Positions 1 through 12,583 of a DNA stretch of 64,000 nucleotides are shown piece after piece. The notes under the pieces are model-generated. The model did no database searches and was not told where the DNA came from. It saw nothing but the letters and a program-made list of their open reading frames with translations. Source of the DNA: Panagrolaimus kolymaensis (Eukaryota > Nematoda > Chromadorea > Rhabditida > Panagrolaimidae); the NCBI GenBank assembly GCA_028622995.1, contig JAJQJQ010000017.1:3782001-3846000 (forward strand), written 5' to 3'. The translations under genes and the position numbers were made by a program. Position 1 is the first letter of the stretch, and each line of letters begins with the position of its first letter.

Positions 1-1359
1 TCGTGGTATGAACTTTTTTTGCAAATAGCTACAAAAAGCTTCAAACTTTTTGAAGAACTTTGAAAGGCTTTGAGACAATGAAAAAAAACTTTCGGGCTAG
101 GAACACCCGCTGTAAGGAAATCTCTATCGCTTGAGACACTCCCTTTAAATATTTTTTCTTTCATTTTTTGTAACTTTTTTTGTAGAAAAAAGATTTTTCA
201 AGATGAGTAGAATAAAGAAAAGCGCCAAGTACCATTTCAAGTAGCAAGGGATGAGGATATCATCATCATTAAAATTCCCTTCTTTTGTTGTCGGCTAATT
301 TGCGGTAGAGATAAATTGAGCGAGAAGCAGCAGATACTTCAAGCTGTCGTCTTTTTTATTTTTTTTACCGATCCTTATTTTTATTGCGCCTCAATAACTA
401 CTGTCATTGTTTATTTACATGTGATCGCTGCATTTCTTTTTCTTTTTTTGTTTAAAAAATTAAAGCAACAAAAAAACGAGGGTCGCTTTTGATACTTGAA
501 ATTGAGAGTCGTCGTCTCGTCATTGATTCCACTACCACCACTTTTGTTGCTTGCTAATGTTCATGTATATGTTGCGCAAAAAAAGCTTTAGGGTTCGACT
601 TTGTTATCGGAAAAAATAATGAAGAAGAAGAAATTTTCAAGTGTGTTGGCGCCACTTGAGAGGGTAGCATCGCTTTCCCATTTTTTAAAGCTTTTCCCCT
701 AAACTGACACAGTGTGTTCTTCGAAAAAAAAAAAATGAAATTTTTTAGATAACTAATTTTTTTTACTTTTTAAAGAAAAAATGATAGGAAAAGCATAAAT
801 TTTGTTTTTTTTCGCTCTTTTTGAAGCTTCTTCTTCTTCACATACATACGGAATTGACAAATTGAAGAAGAACAAAGCAATTTGACACTTTGTTTGAAGC
901 AACAAGCTCTGTGTGGTGACAGTGTCTAATTAGTAGTAGTTTTTTTAGATGCTTTTTTGTTTTTGAACAACAAAGTATAACTAAGACGTCAACAAAAAAG
1001 GAGGTCTTGAAGAAAAAATATATGAAAAGATGAAAGCTCGTTTCTGCAGAAGTAAGTCAAAATTAAATTAACATTCGGTAATGAACAAAGAAAGGAAAGC
1101 TGCTACAGTTCTAACGAGCCATAACAACTTAGCTTTTTAACTAATAACTAACTTAACATAAGTGATAATAAGAGGAATCCCAAGAAAAATGTTGCTAAAA
1201 GCTACGAAAAAATTTTGAAATTAGCAAGCATGAAATGCAACAAAAAAAAAAGAAATCCGTAAATTAAATGATACTGTATATTAAAGTTAGAGCAAAAAAA
1301 ATTTTTTGACTAAAATATGCGAACATTGAAAAATTTATTTTTTTTATTTTCTCTTGATA
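1..1359. other. A/T-rich non-coding stretch downstream of pop-1
   Basis: No coding segment, RNA gene or mobile element is visible. The stretch is dominated by A and T runs and lies on the 3' side of the minus-strand pop-1 gene, so it may hold its 3' UTR. Confidence 0.5.
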
Positions 1360-2442
1360 CTAGCTTTGCCCTGTATCATCATTATTATTGAAGACGATAT
1401 TTTATCAATTTAAAATTAGAAAATTCGCAACTCACCAACTGAACGTTCTCTCTTCTTTCTCTTTTTTTTATTTACAGCATAATTTTCTCTTGCACTCCAA
1501 TTTGGATACAATTTTTGATGGTTTTCACGTTCTTCTTTTGCTTTTTCATAATATTTTTGTTGTTCATCTTTAGCTAAATCATGCCACATTTTCCCCAATA
1601 TGGTATTAAGTTCTGCAGATTGTTTTGAAGCATTTCCATCAACATTTAAAACTTTTTGCCTATTTTCTAAATAAAAAAAGAATTTATTTTCTATTTTTTA
1701 AATATTAAAGCTCCGATATACCTTTCATGAACCACATAAAAGCATTTAATGGTTTTTTAATATGTGAATCTTTTTTACTTTCACGATCAACCTTTTTTCG
1801 TTTTGGTGTAATTATTGGACCTCCTGCGCCACCACCACGGCCAACACCAGAATTAAAACCATTTGACGAAGCTGCGCTAGTTGTGGGTTTATTATCCAAA
1901 AATGGATTAGGCATTTGTTGTTGTTGATTAAAATTGGCAAGTTGTCTCATTGTATTTTGCATTAATGCGCTATACATTTGATATTGGGGTGACATAACTG
2001 CCGCAGCAGCAAAATATGCTGGTGAAGCATATGGAGACTAAAAAATTGACAATGATGAACTATACTATTATTTGCGTTTGGGTACGGCGGAGGAGGGCAA
2101 AAAAAAAAAGAAAAAAAGAAAGAAAATGTGAAGAAAAAAATGAAGAGTGTGATAAGGTACTACTTACCATCCATGGAACAACTGGTGAAACGGGTGGAAG
2201 ACCGGCAAAAGCAAATGGCAAAGTTGGTTTTTGTCCTTAAAATTACTGTATCGTTAAAAAAATGTTATCATAAAAAGGTATTAACCATTAAGAGGTGGTT
2301 GAGTTTCCATTTCAGCTTCAAATGCCACATCTTGCTTATCTTCATGTAATTGTACGGTAGATTGTAAAGTATCTGCATCATCAACATCATTTTTACGAAA
2401 TACTTTCACTTCATCGGATCCATCATCGCCGCTATCAGACAT
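1360..2442 (-). CDS. pop-1: POP-1 / TCF-LEF HMG-box transcription factor
   Basis: This is the TCF/LEF nuclear effector of Wnt signalling, which binds beta-catenin through its N-terminus and DNA through an HMG box. Exons, 5' to 3', are 2442-2286, 2235-2168, 2037-1722 and 1666-1436, and the frame is continuous across all joins. The N-terminus is acidic (MSDSGDDGSDEVKVFRKNDV), like a beta-catenin-binding segment. A P/A/Q-rich middle leads to an HMG box starting HIKKPLNAFMWFMKENRQ, continuing through ILGKMWHDLAKDEQQKYYEK, and ending in a basic tail KKKRKKRER. The 3' end is uncertain: a short exon at 1370-1360 would add only G-Q-S and a stop, giving about 260 residues. From memory that is much shorter than C. 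elegans POP-1, and no long C-terminal tail is visible. A neighbouring gene desert upstream probably holds its control DNA. Confidence 0.88.
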
Positions 2443-5400
2443 GGCTGCTTGATTAAAACTGATGATTAAATAATTTGATAATAATTAGGTTTTACAATAT
2501 CCTCCTCAATGGAATCAACATCAGCAAAAATAAAATATTTGCAAGGAGAAGAAATAATAAATTGAATTTAAAAAATGATAAATAAATGTAATTTGGCAAG
2601 AGTTTAAAAAGGATGTTTTTCTTCCAAAAAAATATTATTAAAAATGCAGCCTAAAAAACAATGGAAAATTAGGAAAAGGTATTGAATCTTTAAAAAATGG
2701 CAAAAACGAAAAAAAAATACAATAAAAAAAGAAGGAAAGCGGTGTAATTGCTTCCAAACAATGTATTTTTGATTGAACAAAAAAACGAAGAAACAACACG
2801 CGCACTTTGATGCAACCAACAAAAAAAACTTCAGAAACACGAACAACAAAAAATAAGCGCCAAATTTGGCTCCAATCAAAAAAGCCTAAAAAAATTTTAA
2901 TTTCCAAATTCAATCAGATTTTTTTGTAACGATTTTCTTTTGTTTTTAATTTAAGCGCGAGAAAAATAAATGGATTGTAAACGTAAAAAGTAAACAGAAA
3001 CAATGTAAAAAATAAAAATGCGCAACAAAAAAACTGCTTCATTTTTACTCTCCGGAAAAAAATATGAAGCAATATCATCAAGAAGAAAATGTGGAGAAAA
3101 AAAGTCTGATAACACACTGATGGGGTGGTGGTAGTGAATAGAAGAGGAAGAAAGGCAAAGGAACGCCGAGTGTCGTTGTCAGGCAAAATTGATTAATGAA
3201 AAAAGAGCGTGAAAAAGGACACAAAAAATTGGAACATATAAGAATGAAAATAAAAATTATTGAAATGATTTGGCTCAAAATTTTAGGCGCGAAAAAGTTG
3301 TTTATGCGTTTTTGGAATTTTGTATTGATGAAGTTGAAGAAAAACTAAAGGAACACCAAAAGTGTCAAAGATGATGATAGATGGATGAATGTGGATGTAT
3401 CATTTTTCTCAATTACTTCGTCGTCGTCATAGCTAGCTTCCTCACAAAAAAGTTGTTGATTGCAATCGAAAAGTTATCCATCTCGTCGTAAGAGAGAAAA
3501 TGATCCAAGAGGGATGAAGATGCAATAAACAAACATACATACATAGCTCAACATAAAGAGGGATATAAATCCATCCAAACTAACTTATGGCAAAATTTTG
3601 AAGAAAAAATGCAAGAACGCAACAACACATACTCAAAAATTGCGGCGGCAATACCTACTGATTGGAAGTAAGAGAGAGAAAAGGGACGCGAAAGCGGCAC
3701 AACTGTGAGCTTTTACTTGCGCGCGTTTTTTCCTTCTTTTTCTTCGTCTTTTCTCTTTGGCTCAGATGAAGAAAAAAAACCACGACCGTGGCTGTTTCAC
3801 CGGACATCGTCGTCGTTGTTGTTTTTTATTTCTTGTTGCGGTATACATGTTTTAGCACACCGGTGCGCTCTTTTTTTCTTTTTTGCGCGTTCGTTGTTGC
3901 ATCTTCAAGAAAGTAGCCCATAGCTAGCTAAAGAAAGGCGGTACATTTTTAAAAGAAGCGAATTGAGAAAAAAAAGGCAGAACATAGTCAATCCCGCCTC
4001 TCCTTCATGCGTAAAGGAAGAGAGAAGAAGAAAAAACCGCAGGATCCATGAACACGGGACCCATTGTTTTTTATTTTTTGCATTTCTGGTCTTAAGATTT
4101 CCCGAAAAATAATTTTAAAAAAGTTGCAGGCGTGCAACAGCAGATTGTGCAGGTGGTGGTGGTTCTATCGACTGCCTCTTTCTCTCATTTTGATCATCTC
4201 ATCTGGAAGCTTTATTATTTTCTAATTTGAATTTGTAAATGATCGCTTTAAATGGCCCTAATTAAAGACCTCCTGGGTTTCATATCCCGAGTAAGATAAA
4301 AAGCGGCCAGTCTAATGAGTCAGCCATTTTACAATTCAAAAAAATATTTCAAATAGAAATAAAAGCCACTCTTTTTCTTCTTTTCGTAATCATTTGAATG
4401 GCTTCGATTCAAATTTAAACGACTTTTTATTTTGAAAAAACGAAAGAAAAAAAAGCGATTATCGAAAAAGAAGAATGAATGACTGAGAGTGATGGCAGTC
4501 ATTAATGCCTCTGCGCGAGGCCATTCATTGCCATCGCTCGATTAACTCTTCTTTTTTTCCCTTCGAATCTTAAAAAATGGAGAGAAATAAAAGTTATAAA
4601 ATTAAATCTCCAAAATGCGAAATGGCAGCTCCAAGCTATGGGCATTTTGTCTGACCTTGTGGCTGAATAAATTTTGCTAAAATTAATCTTCTTTATAATG
4701 AAACTTGTTAATCAATGAAACAGAATGATTTTTTTTTCTATGCCATAAAAAGTTTAAAAAACACAAACAATCTCTGATAAAAAAAGACAGACAACATTTT
4801 CTGTATGAATGTTTTTTTATTTAAATAAAAAATAACCACCACATTCCGTTACATTAATTCATTCACTCTCCATCATCAAAAACTTATAATGATTGCCAAA
4901 AAAACCCTTACAGGTGAAGTATCTTTCATCGAATAAAATAAAACTTAAACCGTGGAAAACCCGTAATTTGTTAGCCATCAAAAAAGGGGAAGAAAAAAAT
5001 AAGGGGTAGTTGCGCAAGTATCGAAACGACGGTGTATGTAAGGCAAGGACAATCACACAAATAAATTAATGCCTTACAAAAGAGCCAACCAAATACAATC
5101 CCAAAAAAGGAAAAAAAATGACAAGTGCGCAAAAAAATAAAAACAATGCTTTGGTGTCAGACAAAAAAAAACAAAAAGAACGGAATGGAAAGAGGCCGAT
5201 GCTATTATTGCCATCATCAAAAGTGGCCGTTCTTGGGTTGGATAGTTTGAAACAAAACAAAAAACAAGTAAAAAAGGGACTATTGCATCTCCCACGAGTT
5301 CTGCTCTCTTGTGAACAACGAATATTTTCTTTTTTTGTTGAATCGTTAAGCCTTTTTTTACCAGAAGAAAGCAACCAAAGGATTGAGGGAAAGGAGGAGG

Positions 5401-8400
5401 TCCACCAATTCACAGGCAAAAAGTCTCAGGAAAGAAAAATAATAGGCCATTTGGGGGTCTTTGATAGTCAACGTTTCCATATTTCCGTTGCCTTCCGACT
5501 TTCTTCTTCTTTTCTTCTATTCTGTCAGTTATAAGTGAATGACGCTTGTGCTTTTTCTGGAGAAGCAAAAAAAAGTGGTGGTAGTTTGTTGTTTTGGCGG
5601 TGGTTTTATTTTGTTTCCTTGAAGCGATTGTTTTTGAGCAGGCAAAAAAATTTCTCAAGCAACGAAGCTTTAATCGCCGACGACAACCAACAACAACCAC
5701 TCCTTCCTAAAAAAAACCCGGTGACAACGATGAAAATGAAACAAAAGAAGGCATTATTTTGTCTCTATGGGTTTCCAACCAACTATTTTAGAATACTAAC
5801 AAAAAAAAGAAGAGTCAATTTCAGCTTCAATGACTAATTTGAATAAAGACTATTTTCATGATTTGACACTCCCCATCACGAAAGCTTATTTATAAAGAGA
5901 TGAAATGGTTAGTTAGGAGCCAGCTTCTTTGACAGTTCTCCTCAAAAACCGACAAAGGATGAAAATCCAAAAACAAGGTCAAGTTTGGATTTTCTCATTT
6001 TTCAAAAACATATTTTTTTAGGATCATCGACGGCAATGGGCATGGCATTGGCAAATGACTAAAAAAGGGAAGGAGGAAATGAATGTGTCATTACAAGGTT
6101 TGGGTTTCATTTTTCATAACCTATTTGTGGCATACTTCATTCTTGGCAAATTCCTTGACTAGTGAAAGAAAAATTATTATTTTCAAAAAAAAAAAGAAAA
6201 GAGTCAAATAAAAAATGGCGTTTCTCATTTTCTGCTCTTTTGTTTTTGTGAAGCTTTCAAAAAAACAATGTCAAAAAAATTGGACGAGGAAGCAACTCTA
6301 AACTAGGTTTCCGTTATTTTTACGAAAAATCTATGAATAAATTTTGTATATTCAAAATTGTTTTTTTTTCTTTTGAAATTTATTTACAAAAACAAGAACA
6401 ATATTTTGAAAGACTAGTGTTGCTGAAAAATCAAGTGAAAAATACAAAAATGCCATATTGCGCAATGATGGTAATTCCAATGCTGCCGAATGATAGGTTT
6501 TTTTTCATTCCGGTTTATGCACCTCAAAAAATTTTTACCATTTAAAAACAAGACAAGAGGGGAAGGGAGAAAAGAGTTGTCAAAATAATTAAGGAAAAAG
6601 TGATGCCGTCAGTCAAGTGGTGATGCAGATAATAATCAAAAGAAAAACTTATTCAAGACCATTGCGGAAAGGTACTCATCAAAACAAAAAATAGAAGGCT
6701 TACATTTTTTTTTTCTTCACATCAACGAGATAGATAATAACACCAATCTGTTAAAACATCTAAAAAGGACTAAATTTAAAAAAACTTGATATTTTATTTG
6801 AAAAAAATCAAATGTGGCCTTGAGCAACAACAACTGCCGAAAATTTTGACGGCGATCAAATAAACTGATCAAGCAGCAGCAGGCCCCCGACTGTCATAAC
6901 ATTTGTTTGACGGATTCCAATATCATTTCGTGAGAATCACAAAAGCAGAAACAGGAATGAAAAAAATTTATATTAAACACAAAAATATGAAGAAAGTATT
7001 ACCGATATTGCTTATATATTTTTTTTACAATTTTAAGAAGACAAGAAAGAAAAAGGAAAAAATCTTTTTTTTAAATGGGTGGCTTATCAAAAGCAGAAAT
7101 CAAATAAATCGCTGCCGCTCGCCTGCTGCTTATTTTCAATGTTTTTGTGTGATTTTCAAATTCGTCTTTTTCGTTGTTTTAACAATCAACCAAAAAGAAA
7201 TTTCATTTTTATATTTTTAAAAATATGACGATCGTTGCAGCAGTATATTTTAGTAGTAGTAACGACTGACAAAAAAAAAAAGAGTTAGGAAGAAAAAAAG
7301 AAAGTGACTAAGCGGAAAAAGCACCCAATTGAATAAAAAAGGAAAAAATATAAAAAAGTGTGGCAAAAAATGGAAGAGAGAAAAAATGGATCAAAGTTAG
7401 TGTTAGTGTCCGCCAAATTGATTTATCAGCTGTCGAGAAAAAAAGAATAAAAGGAGAAGAAACCCTTAAGGAACCCAAAATGGTGGAGGTCGAGGTGCAT
7501 AAGTATTTCATCCTTTTTCTCTCAACGTTGTTGCCGAATAAGAAGCACAAAAAATATTGCTAAAAGAGAAAGAAAGGAAATTGAAATCTTTTTTAGCAGC
7601 CGAATGAGTAACAAATAACAAAGAGGAAAGTGGCTAACGAAGAGAATAAAAAAAATAACTGCAATCGAGAAAAAAAAACGAGGAAGAAAGCAGTTCGATT
7701 GCATTCCGCAGCAAAATATCCGGATATTGGTTAAAGCAGTAGATACTTTTGAGCCTTTTTTTGTTGATGCAATACTCGAAACTCCAAAACCAATGAATAA
7801 AAAAACCTTTGGTTTTGAAAAAATTCAATTTTTGTAACTTTTCCAGCATCAACCATCGCATTTAAAAAAAAGATAAACTGTTGATCGACAGTACACTTAA
7901 AAATTGAACCATTGGTTGGGCGAAAATTTTAAACTTACTGCATTTTCTTACAATTATTTTTATTGAAAAAAATAACGGGAAATCCCAAAATTTCAGAATT
8001 TCCTTCCAAATCGATTTTACCAAAATCTTGATTTCAAAACTTTTCTGATTTTTTTTAAGTTCGATACCTTTATTATATTACACAAATTGGACAAGGTTTT
8101 TTAAATTTAAAAATATAAAGTTATAAATTATTTTTATGGCCATTTTACAGTTAGAAAAAAAGCGACAATCTTTCAAAGTTATGAAATCATTCATCGGCAA
8201 AAAAAAGAAAAACTTTTTTTTGAGGAATGGCATTATTTCAAGTGGCAAGGTCATTTTTACAACAAAAAAAAAGGAAAATAATATTCTCTTTTTTTTAAAA
8301 GCTAAGTTAACAAAACATTGCGTTCAAAAGCCGGAAGACGACGACAAAAAATGCAATGAAACAAAACAAAAAATAGTGTTGGTAAAAGAGCTAAAGTAAA

Positions 8401-11400
8401 AATAAAAAATAAATATGAGACAAAGAATGAGTACATATAAAAAAGGATGCCAAAAGTCTTCATTCAAAATATCGTTGTCGTCGGCAAAAAAAAATTGATT
8501 GGCACATCTGTTGCGCGGAGGTCAAAAAAATAAAAAGTTTCATTTAGATTATTCTTTTTTTCTGAGGACTGAGGATTGGATTACAAGTGTTGGAAAGGGA
8601 TCAGATCATCTTAGCGAATCTTACTCATTGCGTGGCTTTTTTCATCTATGAATGACAGAGAGAAGAAGCCAAACTCGTTTTTCGGAAAAGAAAAATTCAA
8701 AAAAAAAGCAAGCAAATTAATGGAGAAAAAACCCCGGTGACTATATATCCATGTTTTTTTGAACACGGCATCGGAAGAAAAAGAAAAACGACGACAGAAA
8801 TGGGAAAAAAGGGAAGGGATGTTTTTGATTATGTAAACATCTGCGATATTTCGAACTGCTGCCGCCATCGCGCGCAGAAAAAAAAATCGAGTTTGAACAA
8901 TTTTCATTTTTTGTTTGGTTGTTTGCAAGGCTAATGGCACTTTTTTTTTATTCCGTTTGCGCATTCATCGTCAGCTGTCTAACGCTCTTTTATTTATATT
9001 ATTTTTTAAATATCGAAAAAAATGTTGGGGATATTCGGTATAAAAAAATGAAAGCATGCACTCCAAAATAAAAATTGGTTGGACAGTCGCCGCCAAAAAC
9101 GGCATAAATCGAACCAAAAAAAGCCAACCAACAACTTCAGTTCCATCGGTGTCGCTCATTTGAACAGCTGCAATTGTTACTCGCTCTCTCTTTCTTGCTC
9201 GTCGCACAAAATTGCATTTGAACAAAGAAACATCGACGCGCAATTCATTCCAAAACCATATCCTTTCATACAATAAAGTCTTTCAATTCTTTAACTTTAA
9301 TTTCAATTTCAAAAGACCGGAAAAAATGAAGCTCTTTTAGTTTTCTTTTTTATTATTGTATGCTGCAATATTCAACCTTTTTTTAAATAAAAAAACTATT
9401 AAGAGAAGATATGGCAGAGAAGATTGAACTATTTTTTTGGGTAAAGAAAGGAAGAATAAAAGTCAACTTTGATCCAACGACAAATGTAATGATCTCCTCT
9501 TTTTCTGATGCAACCCATTGTGTTGCGGAAAGAGTATAATCCGATTGGCATAAACAAGGGGTCATAATGAAGTGAAAAGGGAAGGAATATATTAGAACGT
9601 TTGTAATTGTAAAAAAATAGGAAATAAACACAGTTTTTTTTTAAAATAAAAAAATACTTAATTTTTTGTTAGAGAGCAAAACAAAAATTCAAAAAGTATG
9701 ATAAGCATAAAAGCAATCAACCAATCAAAGCGATAAATGTGGGGGCCTGGAAATAAAGGGATACAGTGAAACGTTCTTCGAAAGGAAAAATCACAACTTA
9801 TTATCTAGACTGATATTACTGTATCATATTTTTTAGATCATGAAAGAAATGCAACATTATTAAAAATAAAAGATATTCCGATTTTTACTGCGATCTTAAA
9901 GGATATCAGCCATTTTTTTTTGTTTTTTCACCAAAAAGAAGCTTTATATTGCAATTTATTATAACCACAACAAGAAAAAAAAATTTTGTAAGCGATATTG
10001 TGACAATTATCTTCTCTTCAATATTTTTTTAAAAATTTAATTTCATTAAAGTCCAAAACAAATTACCCTAAATTAAATATATATTTGTTAGCATCGATAT
10101 AAATAGTAAGCGTGTTTAATTTTTACCCTCTCTGACAACCACTTCATTACTTTTTTTCCGTTTCAATTTGCTCCGCATTTTTCACCTTCACAGTTTTTTT
10201 TATTGCCCTCAAATATATGCTTTATTCATTTTCTTAAAAGAAAATGCCGCCATCGTCATTTATTTTTCGAAGAAGACAAAAGTGTGATACAGTCTCTCTC
10301 TTCTTTTTTCTCGAGAAATGAAGAAAAAAAAACGCGCAAATAAGAAAGATTTGTGATTTTAAGTGGTAGCTTTTATTTTCTCGAGGAAGTGTGAAAAGCA
10401 AACAAACAAAAAATTAGTCTAAAAAATAGAAAGGCTTTCAAAAAAATAGTTATGGATTGCTTTCAATTTGTCATTGGATTAGATCAAAAACGAATGCCGA
10501 ATAAAAATACACCAAAAAATTCGATTCATCCAAAAAAAATTTTAAATTGTTTTTGGATTGCTGTAAGTAGTAAAAAAAAAAAATTCAATATTGCAGATTT
10601 TCGCAACATTTATTTTTCTAAGGGTTGAGAAATATATTTAATTCATAAATAAAGAACTTCATTTTTTTTATCAAAACCAAAACAATAAAATAGCATCCAT
10701 TACATTTTTTTCCTAGGAGATAAAAAGCTTTCGATTTCTTTAAAAAGCTGGAATGTTTTTAATTTTGATATACGGTATTTATAAACAAATCACAAAAAAA
10801 ATGAAGAAAGATTGGTTGTTATAAGCTAAAATTGTTTCAATGAACATTAATGTACGGTAACATTAAAAAAAATTTAATCTTCCAATTCAAGCACGAATTC
10901 GCCAAAGCAACAAAACTTTTCATTACAATCAAAAATAAAAATCAAAACAAAGAGAAAATAATGGAAGATTCACACTATAAAAGTATTAAATAAAAATAAA
11001 ACTGGCTTTTAAAAAGAGGAAACGTTCATTAACGAATGAGCAACAATTTACGAGTTGCCTTCCTTCAAGGAGGGCCCATAATCAACTATCGACCTTATCA
11101 TATTTTTATTACACATCAATTTTTTTTTTCACGCGCGCGAATCCTTTTCCTCCTTCATCATTTTTATTTTTCCTTTCTTTGAAGTTACCGCCGCTAGTAA
11201 TGCTTATTCAATGCCAAATAAAAATTGTCTCGAGTTTTTTTCTTCTTCATGTATTAACATTCTCGTTTTTATTTTAACCAAAAACATCCTGAAAAAAAAA
11301 GGCTAAAGTGAACACAGAAAAAAAGAAATACATTTTCTTTGATATGCTTTTTGGTTTGTTCCGTGAAATAAATATAAATAAATATTTTGGCATCAAGAAG

Positions 11401-11875
11401 TCTAGGGTCTAGAAGAAGCAAAAAAATTATCTGATGTGCGATCGCGGGTGCTATGGAACGCGTCCGTTTTTTTTTTATTTTTCGTCAAAAAAAAAGCGAA
11501 TACAGCGGTGAATAAAATAAGAAACATAACTTTTTGTAAACAAAAAAGTTTTTAGGATTAAAAAAAGGTTGAAAGAAAGATTGGCTAAAGAAGATTACAT
11601 CGATGAATCAAATATATTTGAAACTTGATGTTGTGGGCAAAAATTTACAAAGCAGATATTGTTGACTTTACTGTAAATTAAAAATCTTAAAATAAAAAGA
11701 ACCCATCATAGGTTGTAATAGCAATCAATTAATCATATTAGCACAATAATTACTAAATAATAAAAAGCTTATACTTATTGGGAATGCACTTAAATTCCAA
11801 ATGAAATAATATGATCAGCAATTACTCTTCAAATCAAAGTTGTAAAAGCGAATCTCATTTTTATAGTCCATAAAT
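2443..11875. other. 9.4-kb gene-poor region upstream of pop-1
   Basis: I see no convincing gene here. All open frames are short, low in complexity (K/F/S-rich from A/T runs), lack matching splice-connected partners, and often overlap frames of equal size on the other strand. The region probably contains the promoter and enhancers of pop-1, a developmental regulator. One imperfect hairpin (4487-4539) stands out. Confidence 0.5.
4487..4539 (+). other. imperfect RNA-like hairpin, possible small-RNA precursor
   Basis: Bases 4487-4497 (GAGTGATGGCA) pair with 4529-4539 (TGCCATCGCTC) over 11 positions including one G-U. Bulges and two short helices follow, then CCTC/GAGG closing a TGCGC loop at 4512-4516. 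The arm length and bulges resemble a microRNA precursor, but I do not recognise the mature sequence and the hairpin could be chance. Confidence 0.2.
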
Positions 11876-11881
11876 TTTATT
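11876..11881 (-). terminator. poly(A) signal AATAAA
   Basis: AATAAA on the minus strand, seven bases past the stop of the small membrane-protein gene. The very short 3' UTR it implies is plausible in nematodes. Confidence 0.45.
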
Positions 11882-11887
11882 AGTAAT

Positions 11888-12205
11888 TTAAGGTGTTAAA
11901 AAGCCAGTTGGAATTGGTTTTAACAAAACAAAAAAATAGAGGAATACACAAAGAATCATAACTTTAAAATACATAAATCGATCCGTCATGCCACTTTCCT
12001 TTACATAAGCATTGTAAATTATTCCATGATTTACTGTATTAAAACCATAGTATCCGAACAAAATTGTAATGGACATTTTAAAAATTGTAAATTTGTTTTT
12101 CACATTCATGAATCTTTCAAGAAGTTGCTTTGCGCTCGAGAAAAATGAATAAGAATTTTTAAAATTATCACCAGTAGTAATTTTTACAGTAACAATCAAA
12201 ATCAT
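11888..12205 (-). CDS. small protein with two hydrophobic segments, unrecognised
   Basis: An uninterrupted frame encodes 105 residues starting MILIVTVKITTGDNFKNSYS. It has a Lys-rich middle and two hydrophobic stretches, around residues 44-65 (MSITILFGYYGFNTVNHGII) and 80-95 (FKVMILCVFLYFFVLL). Three things argue that it is real: its composition is more protein-like than the spurious frames nearby, a T-rich acceptor TTTTTTATTAG lies about 30 nt before the ATG (possible trans-splice site), and an AATAAA lies seven bases after the stop. It is divergent from rtcb, whose start is 378 bp away. I do not recognise the family; a small organelle or ER membrane protein is one guess. It could still be a chance frame. 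Confidence 0.5.
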   Translation of the reverse strand: MILIVTVKITTGDNFKNSYSFFSSAKQLLERFMNVKNKFTIFKMSITILFGYYGFNTVNHGIIYNAYVKESGMTDRFMYFKVMILCVFLYFFVLLKPIPTGFLTP

Positions 12206-12583
12206 TTATTTCAGTTTTTTACAAATCCTAATAAAAAAGTTTCATCAAGTCTGCCGAAAATTTTTAAAATGGATCACATTTTCAATTCATAAATGTTGGC
12301 AAAATTAATTTATAAGTTGGATATTAGCTCATAATTTAATTTTTGCTAGTGAAGATAACTAACTCCTTACAATAATTATAAATTAAATAATTAGCTTTCA
12401 ATAATTCTCACAAAAAAATTTTTGATTTTCATAATGTTTTTGGCAAAATGATGCCATGTCGTAAACACGTATGAAATATTCAAAGAAAGTTGCGCAATTT
12501 GGATTTTTCTAAAGACGTTTTCATCTTCAAAAAAGAAGCTTTACTTTATTTTTGTAAATATTTTTATTACAGGTGAAGAAAAT
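12206..12583. other. divergent intergenic region
   Basis: A/T-rich spacer between the minus-strand small membrane-protein gene and rtcb. It ends in a consensus acceptor TTTTTATTACAG at 12561-12572, which is either a 5'-UTR intron end or a trans-splice site for rtcb. Nothing else is visible. Confidence 0.5.

Noticed and set aside
590..605. tRNA B-box-like GGTTCGAC
   Set aside because: No matching A box or cloverleaf arms could be drawn around it. No tRNA gene was found anywhere in the window.
5118..5534. 138-codon open frame upstream of pop-1
   Set aside because: It has low-complexity composition and overlaps frames of similar size on the opposite strand. It also has no domain likeness and no splice-connected neighbours.
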